Notes: a model not told the origin generated them from the sequence alone. 62,984 nt of DNA from Desulfobulbaceae bacterium (GCA_013792005.1 VMSU01000229.1:1-62984), one strand, 5' to 3'. Positions 16,265 to 25,447 are shown, numbered from the stretch's first letter. Made by a program: numbers and translations.

Positions 16265-16711
16265 TTATTCCCTAACATCAACCAGAAGTTTTGTCCCACG
16301 TACAGCTATAGTGCCATCGGGAATTTCCAAACGCACAGCCTCTGGGGCAAGTTTAGCCATTATTCCGGAAATATAAGAAAATGTGCCTTTCAGCATCCGC
16401 AACACCAGAGAGAATCTGCCCTCTTTAGGGAAAAAGTCGCACTCCGTGATGATGAATTCACTCTCAGCCCCCATTGAGATGGTGGTATCATCCTCCAAAA
16501 CGACACCCATCGCGCTGCCTTTGGCCGTTTGGATCAGGTCACCACGATACACCTCCCCGCCTGGGGCAGCAGCCAGCGCCTGACCGCCACGCTGAATGGT
16601 AGCCGACCCCTTCAAAGTCTGAATCAGGCCGATCCTAACGCCAGTCTCTGCGTAGGCCTGAGGAGCATAAAAGAAAATAACCAACAACAGACCACAAAGT
16701 TTTACCTTCAT
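16265..16711 (-). CDS. Secreted FecR-domain protein
   Basis: A 148-residue periplasmic protein with a signal peptide (MKVKLCGLLLVIFFYAPQAYA) followed by a FecR-like beta domain: GSATIQRGGQALAA, YRGDLIQTAKGSAMGVVLED and the typical IAVRGTKLLV end. Unlike classical FecR it has no membrane segment and no anti-sigma portion, so it is not a ferric-citrate regulator; such free FecR domains are often envelope sensors. The ATG at 16711 is chosen over 16726 because AAAGGGGGGG lies at proper distance only for it. First gene of the FecR-OmpA-CHASE2-receiver unit; probably helps deliver an envelope signal to the kinase. Confidence 0.82.
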   Translation of the reverse strand: MKVKLCGLLLVIFFYAPQAYAETGVRIGLIQTLKGSATIQRGGQALAAAPGGEVYRGDLIQTAKGSAMGVVLEDDTTISMGAESEFIITECDFFPKEGRFSLVLRMLKGTFSYISGIMAKLAPEAVRLEIPDGTIAVRGTKLLVDVRE

Positions 16712-16768
16712 ATCCCCCCCTTTCATTAAAAAAACAATCCCTTGAACAGAATTAACGTTGCTAAACCA

Positions 16769-17941
16769 TCATCCTTTGATCACCGCCAAAGGTCGTAACT
16801 CGACAATAACTTCAATCAAATCAAGCTGATTATCAATCACCTCATCAATATCTTTATAGGCCCCTGCCGCCTCCTCCAGATCCGAGGTATGACGGATGGC
16901 ATGGATGATCCCCTGGTCCTCCAGCCGTTTCTGCTCCTGCTGAAGGTCCAACTGACGCTGGGCCTGCTTCCGACCCATCTTCCTCCCTGCACCATGAGCA
17001 CACGAGGCAAAGCTTTCCGCGTTACCCAAACCCTTGACGATATAACTTGGCGTCCCTTGTGAACCGGGAATGATCCCGACTTCACCGGGGAGAGCGCTGG
17101 TTGCCCCCTTACGATGAACCACAACACGCTTGGAAAAATGCTCTTCCTCTGCTGCGTAATTATGGGCAATATTAATCAATGGTTCAAAAGTAATCGGCAC
17201 CAGCACTGCGGCCAAGGCATCCTTAATCCTCTCCATCATCAGTTGCCGGTTGGCATAGGCAAAATCGACGCAATAGCGCATCTCTTTCAAATACGTCTGA
17301 CCCGGCTTGCTATCCAGTGGCAGAAAATCAAGCTGCCACTTAGGAGGGATTTGAGAGCCCCATTTTCGGTTCAACTCCCCAGCCAGCTTATTGTAATAGT
17401 GAGCCACCTTGAAGCCCAGATTCCGGCTGCCGGAATGGACCATCAACCAGATATGACCATCGCTGCCCTTCTGGATCTCGATAAAATGATTCCCCCCGCC
17501 CAAGGTGCCTAACTGCCGCAGAGCGCTCCGGTACTCCTGGGAGATGATCGGCATATCATCCACTGTGTACCCTTTGGTCTTCGGCATCAGGGCCGGGTCC
17601 TGCCCCTCTTTGTGATGCGCGAAACCAAGTGGGACGGAACTCCGAATCAAACTGAGCACCGCGCGTAATTTCTCGGTGGAGATATTAGTCAATGAAGTCC
17701 TGACCGCACACATCCCACAACCGATATCAACTCCCACCGCATTGGGGATCACAGTTCCCTCGGTCGCCATCACACCGCCAATTGGCATTCCATACCCTAA
17801 GTGGGCATCAGGCATAATCGCCACATGCCGAAAGACAAAGGGAAGATTAGCCAAGTTTCTGGCCTGCTCAAGGGCACCGGCTTCAATATCATCCAACCAA
17901 AGTTTGATCGGATGTTTCTCTGTTTTAATGGTTTTTTTCAT
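16769..17941 (-). CDS. rtcB: RtcB-family RNA ligase
   Basis: Joins RNA 2',3'-cyclic or 3'-phosphate ends to 5'-OH ends using GTP and Mn2+, for tRNA or RNA repair. Manganese ligands and guanylation site are visible: VDIGCGM (Asp and Cys), GGGNHF, MVHSGSR, AHNYA, and the guanylylated His in CAHGAGRKMGR. Length of 390 residues fits. Start: ATG at 17941 with GGGG just upstream; GTG at 17953 and ATG at 17947 are in frame. No archease or RtcA gene lies beside it and no RtcR-type regulator is seen, so it appears as a single gene. Transcribed away from ftsE. Confidence 0.93.
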   Translation of the reverse strand: MKKTIKTEKHPIKLWLDDIEAGALEQARNLANLPFVFRHVAIMPDAHLGYGMPIGGVMATEGTVIPNAVGVDIGCGMCAVRTSLTNISTEKLRAVLSLIRSSVPLGFAHHKEGQDPALMPKTKGYTVDDMPIISQEYRSALRQLGTLGGGNHFIEIQKGSDGHIWLMVHSGSRNLGFKVAHYYNKLAGELNRKWGSQIPPKWQLDFLPLDSKPGQTYLKEMRYCVDFAYANRQLMMERIKDALAAVLVPITFEPLINIAHNYAAEEEHFSKRVVVHRKGATSALPGEVGIIPGSQGTPSYIVKGLGNAESFASCAHGAGRKMGRKQAQRQLDLQQEQKRLEDQGIIHAIRHTSDLEEAAGAYKDIDEVIDNQLDLIEVIVELRPLAVIKG

Positions 17942-17953
17942 ACTCATCCCCAC

Positions 17954-18362
17954 TTCATCTCTAAGTCAGATGTCGTCACATCGCCCCAGAGAGAGAAATA
18001 ATGTTGTATTTCATCATTCCCGCAGGTTTTGGAAGAAATCCGGCCAGATGCAAGCCACTCCAGAGAAAATTATGGGCCAGCAAAAAGACACTGACACCTC
18101 TTTATTCCCTCACTATAAAAAGTCTACTTCACCTAATGATACGTTACAAGTGTTTCCTTAACCGCCCCCTGCGCCATCACAACTTGGTGGCACAATCGGG
18201 TCGAGAGGATCGCGCAGTAGATTTATATCTTGGTCAGGCAGTCCTCCAAACCAGAAATAATTGCTAAATGTAGCCGGTTATCAGTTTACGCCACACGTTG
18301 GACAGGGTATGGTAGTAAAATTATTATCATATTGATGTTCCCTCTCTCCACCAGCAGACGAC
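17954..18362. other. Divergent intergenic region between rtcB and ftsE
   Basis: About 410 bases. Holds a short family C-like remnant (CGGTTATCAGTTTACG near 18272). No other repeat, hairpin or gene; promoters for rtcB and ftsE should be here but I see no clear consensus box. Confidence 0.35.
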
Positions 18363-19103
18363 ATGGAACGAATTCTCCCGCAATCACCAATTATCGATTT
18401 CTCCAAAGTCAGCAAAATCTACCCGCCTGACGTCATCGCTCTCCGCAACGTTTCGTTCACGGTTCAGCCCGGAGAGACCCTGTTTATTACCGGCATGAGC
18501 GGCGCGGGCAAAAGCAGCATGCTCAAGTTGATCTCAGCCATTGAACGCCCCAGCCAGGGTGTGATTCTCGTCGCTGGCCACGATCTCGACAAGATCTCCC
18601 CCTCCCAACTTCAAAACCTCCGGCGGCAGATGGGGGTCTCGTTTCAAGATTTCAAGCTCCTCCCAAAACAGTCAGTAGCCGACAATATCGCCATGCCCTT
18701 GGAGGTCACCTACACCCCCAAGAAGACCATCCGCGACCGGGTCAACTACCTGTTGGACTCCCTGAACCTCTCTGCAAAACGAGATGTCCGACTCGAAAAA
18801 CTATCACGCGGGGAACAACAACGGGTAGCCATCGCCCGTGCCGCTGCCAATTACCCACCGCTTCTGCTGGCGGATGAGCCAACTGGTAACCTTGACCAAA
18901 CGACCACCAAACTGGTGATGGATCTTTTTGACCAACTACGCCGGGCCGGAACCACACTGGTCATTGCGACTCATGACCACTCTCTCTATCAAAACACCAA
19001 TCACCATGTTCTCGAGTTAACTCAGGGCAGAATCAAATCATCCCCCCCTGTTAACCACCCAGCCTCTGCCACGCTGAAACCAACTCCACTGAACAGACCC
19101 TAA
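18363..19103 (+). CDS. ftsE: Cell-division ATP-binding protein FtsE
   Basis: ATPase of the FtsEX complex, which controls septal peptidoglycan hydrolases from the divisome. Walker A GMSGAGKSS near residue 45, Q-loop FQDFKLLP, signature LSRGEQQRVAIARA and Walker B LLLADEPTGNLD. The signature has Arg where most have Gly (LSRGE), a minor variant also seen in some FtsE. At 246 residues it is slightly longer than the usual 220-230, mostly a C-terminal tail. Followed 9 bases later by ftsX and then by an EnvC-like gene. Confidence 0.92.
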   Translation: MERILPQSPIIDFSKVSKIYPPDVIALRNVSFTVQPGETLFITGMSGAGKSSMLKLISAIERPSQGVILVAGHDLDKISPSQLQNLRRQMGVSFQDFKLLPKQSVADNIAMPLEVTYTPKKTIRDRVNYLLDSLNLSAKRDVRLEKLSRGEQQRVAIARAAANYPPLLLADEPTGNLDQTTTKLVMDLFDQLRRAGTTLVIATHDHSLYQNTNHHVLELTQGRIKSSPPVNHPASATLKPTPLNRP

Positions 19104-19112
19104 GCATAAGTC

Positions 19113-19997
19113 ATGAAGACCCGTTCGATCATCAGCCAAACCGTCCGCAACCTCAGCCAGACCTTCGGTTCGCAAATCATGACCATGGCAACTGTCAGCC
19201 TGTCGGTGCTGATCTTCTCTTTCTTCTTCCTGGTGTTTATCAACCTGCAAAAGACAGGCATCCAGCTTGGAGAGTTCATCAAGATTATCGTCTATCTCGA
19301 AGAAGAACCCACCGCCACAGAAAAACCACTGATCGAAAAACAAATCAGAAGTTTTACTCCGGTTAATTCAGTAGTTTTCAAATCACGAACAGAGGCCTTC
19401 GAGCAGTTAGGTCGACACCTTGGAGCAGACCGTGACCTACTTGCCGATCTCACACCCGATTTCCTCCCGCCGTCCATCGAAGTCCACCCTTCACGAAGCT
19501 TAACAGCGCTGACCCAGATCAAAGAGTTTTCAGACTTTCTGGCAACCCTGCCCAAAGCCAAGAAGGTCCAATACGGCAGAGAGTGGATTGAACGGCTGGC
19601 AAGCTTAACCCAACTGGTCCGCTTGATCGTGTATCTCAGCGGCGGACTCTTGGTCCTTACCTCAACCTTCATGGTTTCAAGCACCATCCGGCTTACGGTG
19701 GTAACCAGACAGGCCGAACTCGAAATTCTGCGCCTGCTGGGCGCTGACTCGGCTTACATCAAGACCCCGCTTTTTTTGGAAGGACTCCTCCAAGGAGCGC
19801 TTGGCTCAGGTGTCGGACTCTTGTGCCTATACGGACTATTCTCCTGGGTCCAAGATCACTTCCATGGCCAAACCGCCCTTAACATGATCACCTTCTCCTT
19901 TCTCCCTGGAGAAGCTGTCGCTTTGATTTTTGTGGTCAGTATCATCCTCTGCACCCTGGGTAGCCTTATCTCAATCCGCAAATTCCTGCGTATCTGA
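19113..19997 (+). CDS. ftsX: Cell-division permease-like protein FtsX
   Basis: Membrane partner of FtsE that carries the ATPase stroke across the membrane to a periplasmic hydrolase or activator. The 294 residues show a first TM (about 23-45), a periplasmic loop (about 50-165) with the typical ECD features (IIVYLEEEP, FKSRTEAFEQLG), and three more TMs (about 170-192, 220-245, 260-285). No transport function is expected. Stop TGA and the ATG of the downstream gene overlap by one base, so ftsE-ftsX-envC form one tightly coupled operon. Confidence 0.92.
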   Translation: MKTRSIISQTVRNLSQTFGSQIMTMATVSLSVLIFSFFFLVFINLQKTGIQLGEFIKIIVYLEEEPTATEKPLIEKQIRSFTPVNSVVFKSRTEAFEQLGRHLGADRDLLADLTPDFLPPSIEVHPSRSLTALTQIKEFSDFLATLPKAKKVQYGREWIERLASLTQLVRLIVYLSGGLLVLTSTFMVSSTIRLTVVTRQAELEILRLLGADSAYIKTPLFLEGLLQGALGSGVGLLCLYGLFSWVQDHFHGQTALNMITFSFLPGEAVALIFVVSIILCTLGSLISIRKFLRI

Positions 19998-21241
19998 TGC
20001 CGATGCACCTCGCCTGCCCCGGATCGAAGATCCGTAATTTCCTCATTGTCGCTATCGGGACTCTTGCCCTAATCCCGCCAATCCCGGCGCTAGCCGAGCA
20101 AAATAGACCATCCAGTAATGATCGCCTGAGACAGGTTGAAGAACAACTCGACTCCCACCACGAAAAAATCAAAGAATCACACATCAAAGCCTTAAATCTT
20201 GAACAAGAGATGCATCGCATCGACAGCCAGATCGCCAAAGGGCAAAAGAATCTTCAAGAGTTACAGGAAAAATCGAGGCGACAAGAAGAAGCCATCAGCA
20301 ACAAGGAAGATGAAATCAACCTGATAGTGGCCGAAAAAGATGTTCGAGCCGCTCACATCAAGAAACGACTCGCTGGGCTTTACCAGTCTGGCGAAGTAGG
20401 TATTATCAATGCGTTATTCTCGGCTTCAGATCTTGGCGATTTACTGAACCTACAGGAATACGTCCAAGCGCTATTCAAATACGACAAGCAGGTAACTGAC
20501 GAATTCAAGCGTCAAATCGAGCTGTTGGCTCAAGCCAAAGAGGCCTTGGCCAAGGCCAAGGCCGACCTGGAAGCTCTCATCACCCAAGCCGAAGAAGGAG
20601 AAAAGTCCCTGCGTGCCAGCCGTGAGGAACGGGACCAACTGCTAGCACAAGTTCGCACGGAAGTAGAACTCCACCGCCAGGCCACTCAAGCGCTCCAGGA
20701 CGCCGCAACCAAACTGACCACGACCATTGAACAGGAACGGGCTCGCGAACTTAAGGCTGCCCGGCAGAAAAAGTCCCGGCAATTGCCTAAAACCAAGCCC
20801 ACCCGACCAGTGAACACTGGATTCCTAGCCGACAAGGGCCGAATGCCTCCTCCGGCAATCGGCCAGATCACCAGAGTATTCGGCCCCTACCAAGACCCTT
20901 TCGGCAACGGACTTCGCTCCGACGGCATTGACATTGATGTGCCGCCAGGAACCCCGGTCACGGCTATGCACAGCGGTCGAGTTATCTTCGCCGACACCAT
21001 GCCCGGATACGGCAACCTGATCATCATCGACCACGACTCCCAATACTACACCCTGACCTCCGGCTTGGCCTCACTAAGCAGGGCCAAGGATGACATCGTC
21101 AGCACCGGTGATGTCATCGGCGTCTTTGACCAGGCTCCTGGACTGATCACCCCCGGTCTCCACGTAGAGATCCGCCACGGTTCCACCCCGGAAGATCCGC
21201 TCCCCTGGCTCGACACCAGCCAACTTGAGATAGTCCGATGA
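19997..21241 (+). CDS. EnvC-like murein hydrolase activator, coiled coil plus degenerate LytM domain
   Basis: A periplasmic protein with signal peptide (hydrophobic about 13-33, ending PALA), a long coiled coil (about 40-255) and a C-terminal M23/LytM-type domain (about 290-410). The domain seems to lack metal ligands: the usual H-x-x-x-D strand reads RSDGIDID without the His, and the HLH strand reads LHVEIRH, with only part of the motif. That is as in E. coli EnvC, which activates amidases rather than cutting peptidoglycan. Encoded directly after ftsX with a one-base overlap, matching the known FtsEX-EnvC partnership. No amidase gene is in the window. Confidence 0.88.
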   Translation: MPMHLACPGSKIRNFLIVAIGTLALIPPIPALAEQNRPSSNDRLRQVEEQLDSHHEKIKESHIKALNLEQEMHRIDSQIAKGQKNLQELQEKSRRQEEAISNKEDEINLIVAEKDVRAAHIKKRLAGLYQSGEVGIINALFSASDLGDLLNLQEYVQALFKYDKQVTDEFKRQIELLAQAKEALAKAKADLEALITQAEEGEKSLRASREERDQLLAQVRTEVELHRQATQALQDAATKLTTTIEQERARELKAARQKKSRQLPKTKPTRPVNTGFLADKGRMPPPAIGQITRVFGPYQDPFGNGLRSDGIDIDVPPGTPVTAMHSGRVIFADTMPGYGNLIIIDHDSQYYTLTSGLASLSRAKDDIVSTGDVIGVFDQAPGLITPGLHVEIRHGSTPEDPLPWLDTSQLEIVR

Positions 21242-21341
21242 GCCCAAAGAAATTCATAAGCAGCCTGTTCTTTTTCAGGCATCATAATTACGTATTAATG
21301 ATGATCCAGTTGTTCACAGCAAGAGAGCGTGGTATGATAAA

Positions 21342-21461
21342 AATGTGGACGTTTACAGTTCCGGGGGTACCTGTAGTTTCATAATCGTTCACCAGAAGCG
21401 TTGAACGTGCGGATTTCACCAGACTGTAAACGTTTACCGGGCGCCCCTGGTGAACGGTTGC
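21342..21461. repeat. Family A deleted copy (A4)
   Basis: Carries the tail (21381-21425, ATAATCGTTCACCAGAAGCG onward) and the module end GTAAACGTTTACCGGGCGCC, but the module interior is missing. A further module-end piece, GGACGTTTACAG, sits at 21343. Lies between envC and ctpA. Confidence 0.72.
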
Positions 21462-21567
21462 ATAAAATTACGGCAATCAGGGCGCCAAAGCACCTCCACC
21501 TGCCACGGACCCGTCAGAAGCCTAAGTCTCAAACAACACACCCCTGCCATTAATGATAAAGGATACC

Positions 21568-22902
21568 ATGTCAAACCATACAACCCGTTCCCTCTCGCTA
21601 CATCGTAAACTTCTTGTGCTTGGCGTAGCCATGCTGTGTCTCAGCGCATCCTTAAGTCAGGCCAAAGAACAGGATACCTACAAAAGCCTCGAAACTTTTG
21701 CCAATGTCCTCAGTATCCTGGAGAATAATTATGTCGAGGAGATCAAAACCGACGAGGTGGTCCAGGGCGCCATCAAAGGGATGCTTGATGTCCTTGATCC
21801 CCACTCCTCCTACATGAAGCCTGAGAGCTTCAAAGACTTGCAGATAGAGACCAAGGGAAGCTTCAGTGGCATCGGTATCGAAATCACCCAAAAGGACGGG
21901 GCGCTGGTTGTGGTCTCGCCTATCGAGGGCACCCCGGCCTTTAAAAAAGGGATACAAGCCGGTGACCGGATCATCAAGATAGATAGTCAATTTACCAAGG
22001 ATATGAGCCTTATTGAGGCCGTCGAATTACTCCGAGGACCAAAAGGCAGTGCGGTTACCATCGCTATCCTCCGCAAAGGCTGGACAGAACTGCAGGAAAT
22101 TACCCTCACCCGCGACGATATCCCTATCTACAGCGTCAAGACCAAACTCCTGGAGCCAGGCTATACCTATATCCGAATCACCAATTTCCAGGCCAAAACC
22201 ACCTCAGACCTCCGGACCGAACTCAACAAGATGATAGAGAAAGGGCCAATCTTGGGGCTTGTCCTCGATCTCAGGAATAACCCAGGGGGCTTATTGGACC
22301 AGGCGGTCAATGTCTCCGACCTCTTCCTCGATTCGGGCCTGATCGTATACACCAAGGGTCGGCTCTCGGAACAAAGCATGGAATATAAGGCCCACTCCGG
22401 CGGCCCACACTATGATTTCCCTATGATCGTACTAGTCAACGGAGGCAGCGCCTCGGCATCAGAGATCGTGGCCGGCGCCCTCCAGGACCACAAAAGGGCC
22501 TTGATCTTAGGGGAACAAACCTTTGGCAAAGGCTCGGTACAAACCATCTTCCCTTTAAACAACGGGGCAGGACTCAGGGTCACCACCGCCCGCTACTACA
22601 CCCCGAACGGAACGTCGATCCAAGCCAAAGGAATCACCCCGAACCTGGTCATCCCCCTCCAGACTGTTAGCGACGAAAACAATAGCATCCTTCCATCAGG
22701 CATGATCAAGGAAAAGGACTTGAGTCACCACATCAAAAACGGCAATGAGCTACAGGGCGAAGACAAAAAAGAGAAGGACCCCAAAAACGACAAGAAGGAA
22801 AAAGATACTGAGGAAGATACGCGGATGAAGGATGACAATCAATTACAGACCTCCCTCATGCTGTTAAAAGGAGAGAGCATTTTTGGCCTGCTGAAAAAAT
22901 AA
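21568..22902 (+). CDS. C-terminal processing peptidase, S41 family
   Basis: A periplasmic serine protease of the CtpA/Prc family that trims or degrades envelope proteins. Signal peptide (about 13-33), N-terminal helical segment, PDZ domain (about 85-165, SFSGIGIEI), and S41 catalytic domain with the nucleophile Ser in NGGSASASEI and general-base Lys in FGKGSVQT. LRNNPGGLL is the typical family strand. The C-terminal 70 residues are charged (KKEKDPKNDKKEKD). Start at ATG 21568 because AAAGGA sits 5 bases upstream, where ATG 21553 has none. In many Gram-negatives this gene follows the EnvC gene, as here, apart from the repeat in between; roles in controlling wall hydrolases are known for the family. 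Confidence 0.93.
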   Translation: MSNHTTRSLSLHRKLLVLGVAMLCLSASLSQAKEQDTYKSLETFANVLSILENNYVEEIKTDEVVQGAIKGMLDVLDPHSSYMKPESFKDLQIETKGSFSGIGIEITQKDGALVVVSPIEGTPAFKKGIQAGDRIIKIDSQFTKDMSLIEAVELLRGPKGSAVTIAILRKGWTELQEITLTRDDIPIYSVKTKLLEPGYTYIRITNFQAKTTSDLRTELNKMIEKGPILGLVLDLRNNPGGLLDQAVNVSDLFLDSGLIVYTKGRLSEQSMEYKAHSGGPHYDFPMIVLVNGGSASASEIVAGALQDHKRALILGEQTFGKGSVQTIFPLNNGAGLRVTTARYYTPNGTSIQAKGITPNLVIPLQTVSDENNSILPSGMIKEKDLSHHIKNGNELQGEDKKEKDPKNDKKEKDTEEDTRMKDDNQLQTSLMLLKGESIFGLLKK

Positions 22903-23137
22903 CCTGATCCAGGGCCAATGAGTCCTAACCTTTTTTTGACGCCTCATGTTGCTGCTTGGTATAGGTATGATGGAGGGGTATATGGAGGGGTATCCGGAGG
23001 ACGCTATTCCTCGTTTGAGTCGAGACAGTAATGATACCCGCACTATTTGAGAAACGAGAGTGTTTTTGAGAGGGAAAAATTGTCTTCGGAATTGATCTCG
23101 AGGAATAACTGATTAGCTGGTGCAGCGCATGTCCCAG

Positions 23138-23198
23138 TCCTTCCTGATACCGTTGTTTGGTGAATCGAAACACCAGTATCAGGAAGGAAGGTTTTTTT
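23138..23198 (+). terminator. Candidate rho-independent terminator
   Basis: Inverted arms CTTCCTGATAC and GTATCAGGAAG with inner pairing GTTT/AAAC, then a run of seven T at 23192. About 240 bases beyond the ctpA stop. The gap between them (22903-23137) shows nothing I can name. Confidence 0.65.
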
Positions 23199-23273
23199 AG
23201 TGGATAGCTTTTAATCTATCCGTAGTTTGTCCAGCTGTTTTCAGATTGAATATCCAGGTTGAAAATTCAGATC

Positions 23274-23747
23274 TTAAGATCTCGAAGTCTGCATGGCCAA
23301 TAAGCTCTCGACCTGCTGAGGGGTCAGGTAATTCCTTTTTATGGCAACCTGCCCAAACTTACTGCCAGTTTCACCATTCTGGCAGAAAAGAATTTGCGCC
23401 GTGTCTTCAAGGGTTAACCATCTCTGTGCTCGTGCGAGTTCGCCAATCCGGCTGATTTTAGCCGTATTTTCATGGGCGTTAACATCAATTTCATTCTCAA
23501 GAAGTTCGCCAACCGTTCCTTCAGCTTTCTGAACGTCATAAAACTCCCTTTTCAGATTAATAATCCAGGCGGGGATGGAAATGGCAAAGAAAATTACTGC
23601 AGCAATAAGAACCTTCTGCCAGACATATCCCTCAACGCTGACACCAAATGGATAGGCTAACATTGCGAAGTAGAACATTGACATCACGATACACAACGCT
23701 GTCTTCTTCTCTGCACTTAACTTTTGGGTTGTTTTGTTAGTGTTCAT
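23274..23747 (-). CDS. Small inner-membrane protein of unknown function
   Basis: I do not recognise a named family. 157 residues: two TMs (about 17-37 and 45-64), then a charged cytoplasmic part ending in FGQVAIKRNYLTPQQVESLL, which resembles the short helical repeats found in N-terminal regions of GspE/PilB-like proteins and some deltaproteobacterial proteins. The start is well supported by AAGGAGGTGCG before ATG. It is a single gene on the minus strand, convergent with ctpA over the terminator at 23138-23198. Confidence 0.7.
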   Translation of the reverse strand: MNTNKTTQKLSAEKKTALCIVMSMFYFAMLAYPFGVSVEGYVWQKVLIAAVIFFAISIPAWIINLKREFYDVQKAEGTVGELLENEIDVNAHENTAKISRIGELARAQRWLTLEDTAQILFCQNGETGSKFGQVAIKRNYLTPQQVESLLAMQTSRS

Positions 23748-24150
23748 GGCGCACCTCCTTAGGTTTGCTTGGTTCCTTTTCCCATCTTTAGGATCCCTTC
23801 TTTATTGTCTCTTGCCTATTAACATAGCAATCATGATGCCAAGCATAGAATAAAAAGTATTTGGGCAGAATAAATCCTGATTGCCATGCAGTGGCAATCC
23901 ATTGGGAAAAAGACTTACTCTTCTATGAACGTTATCATCGCCATGGCGGGAAACCCTACGAGACAGCCATCTTCCCAGGTTTGCTGCCTTCACAGAAATA
24001 ACAACAATGTCATTGAATATAATTGAGTGGAAAAAAGCAAAAAATTCACCTCAGCTAATGCAGCAGCAGAAATTACCTGCTGGGAACAGTAAAACATACC
24101 GTTGATTGTTTTGCAAAAGAGGCCAGAATCAACGGAATGGTTAATTAATA
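23748..24150. other. Intergenic region, nothing recognised
   Basis: About 400 bases between the small membrane protein and the inverted repeat near the dehydrogenase end. A 63-codon frame exists on the minus strand but lacks a ribosome site and any family look. No repeat family found. Confidence 0.35.
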
Positions 24151-24187
24151 TTGCAATAATGCAATTTAAAGCGTTGCATTATTGCAT
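24151..24187. repeat. Nested inverted repeat of TTGCA/TGCAA boxes
   Basis: Arms TGCAATAATGCAA (24152-24164) and TTGCATTATTGCA (24174-24186) are perfect inverses around a 9-base loop, and each arm is itself a near palindrome TTGCA-N4-TGCAA. Could be a hairpin after the dehydrogenase or a double operator. Confidence 0.7.
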
Positions 24188-24236
24188 ACCTGCAACCTGT
24201 AACAAAAAACCAACCCCCACTAGCGCAACCAGACCC

Positions 24237-25280
24237 CTATTTGAGGCTTGCCATATCAATGACGAACCTGTAGCGCACATCACTTTTGATCACTCGCTCG
24301 TAAGCCTCATTGACTTTTTGGATCGGGATCACCTCAACATCAGAAAACACACTATGTTCAGCACAAAAATCAAGCATCTCCTGGGTCTCACGAATTCCAC
24401 CAATGAGTGACCCTGCAAGATGCCTTCGCTGCATGACCAGTGGCGCGGCAGAAAGGGGAATAGGATCGGGTATGCCAACCAGAACCATTGTCCTGTCACG
24501 TTTCAACAGTTCAAGGTAAGCGTTGTAGTCATGCTGAGCCGACACCGTGTCCAAGATAAAATCAAATTTTTTTGAATTTTCCTTAAATGCTATAGGATTA
24601 CTGGTAACAACAAAATCATCTGCGCCAAGGGCTCTGGCATCAGCTTTTTTATTGGCAGAATGGCTGAGAACAGTGACCGTAGCCCCCATCGCCTTAGCTA
24701 TTTTTACTCCTATGTGACCAAGTCCACCGAGTCCCACAATGGCAACTTGGTCTCCAGTCTTGATAGCGTATTGTCTTAGAGGAGAATATGTGGTGATCCC
24801 AGCACAGAGGAGAGGAGCAACACGTTCAAGTGGCATTCCTGGTGGAATACGCAGGACGTAATCTTCATTCACCGTAATACGAGTCGAGTAACCACCATAC
24901 GTTGGGGTCTTGCCATCACGTTCATAACAATTATAAGTAAAACTCGTCCCGTGCTCACAGAATTGCTCTTCACCCTCCCTGCAGGCATCACATTCGCGAC
25001 AAGAATCAACGAAGCATCCCACCCCTACTCTATCACCCACCTGCCACCTATTAACCTGGGTACCCACCTTGGCTACTTTTCCCACAATTTCATGGCCTGG
25101 AACCATCGGAAAAATAGATCCACCCCATTCATCTCTGGCTTGATGAATATCAGAATGGCAAATACCACAGTAGAGAATGTCGATCAAAACATCGTGTGGA
25201 CCAGGTTCTCGACGCTCAATGGCATGAGGAATCAGGGCTGATTTTGCTGTCATGGCGGCATACGATGAAATGGTGTGCAT
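24237..25280 (-). CDS. Zinc-dependent NAD(P)-linked alcohol dehydrogenase (YahK/CAD-like)
   Basis: A cytosolic medium-chain dehydrogenase that likely reduces aldehydes to alcohols, usually with NADPH in this subfamily. Catalytic zinc: Cys in YCGICHSD and His in VPGHEIVG; structural zinc: four Cys in CFVDSCRECDACREGEEQFC-type loop. Rossmann motif GLGGLGHIGVK near residue 180. 347 residues, full length. No cofactor specificity is claimed from sequence beyond the subfamily. The AAGGAGG ribosome site precedes ATG. A dyad CCAGG-N10-CCTGG type (25334-25353) lies about 55 bases upstream. Single gene, transcribed away from the metalloprotease. Confidence 0.92.
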   Translation of the reverse strand: MHTISSYAAMTAKSALIPHAIERREPGPHDVLIDILYCGICHSDIHQARDEWGGSIFPMVPGHEIVGKVAKVGTQVNRWQVGDRVGVGCFVDSCRECDACREGEEQFCEHGTSFTYNCYERDGKTPTYGGYSTRITVNEDYVLRIPPGMPLERVAPLLCAGITTYSPLRQYAIKTGDQVAIVGLGGLGHIGVKIAKAMGATVTVLSHSANKKADARALGADDFVVTSNPIAFKENSKKFDFILDTVSAQHDYNAYLELLKRDRTMVLVGIPDPIPLSAAPLVMQRRHLAGSLIGGIRETQEMLDFCAEHSVFSDVEVIPIQKVNEAYERVIKSDVRYRFVIDMASLK

Positions 25281-25333
25281 GTTGAACCTCCTTGGTTAAA
25301 TGACATAATTACTGAGTATCATATTTTCAGCCC

Positions 25334-25353
25334 ACCAGGCCAATTGACACCTG
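25334..25353. promoter_or_regulatory. Imperfect dyad upstream of the alcohol dehydrogenase
   Basis: CCAGGCCAATTGACACCTGG has inverted CCAG/CTGG ends and a central CAATTG palindrome. Its distance of about 55-75 bases from the start codon suits an operator or activator site. No regulator gene is adjacent. Confidence 0.3.
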
Positions 25354-25447
25354 GACCCGAACAACCTCTTTTCTTTCTGTTATCGACTACCTAACTCCCT
25401 ACACTGCACGACATGTCCTTGTTCCAAACATGATAACCCGAAAAAAA

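Noticed and set aside
21553-21567. Earlier ATG of the S41 protease
   Set aside because: No ribosome site, while ATG 21568 has AAAGGA at the right distance and begins a normal signal peptide.
22925-23173. Minus-strand frame of 82 codons after ctpA
   Set aside because: Contains the terminator hairpin, no ribosome site, no family look.
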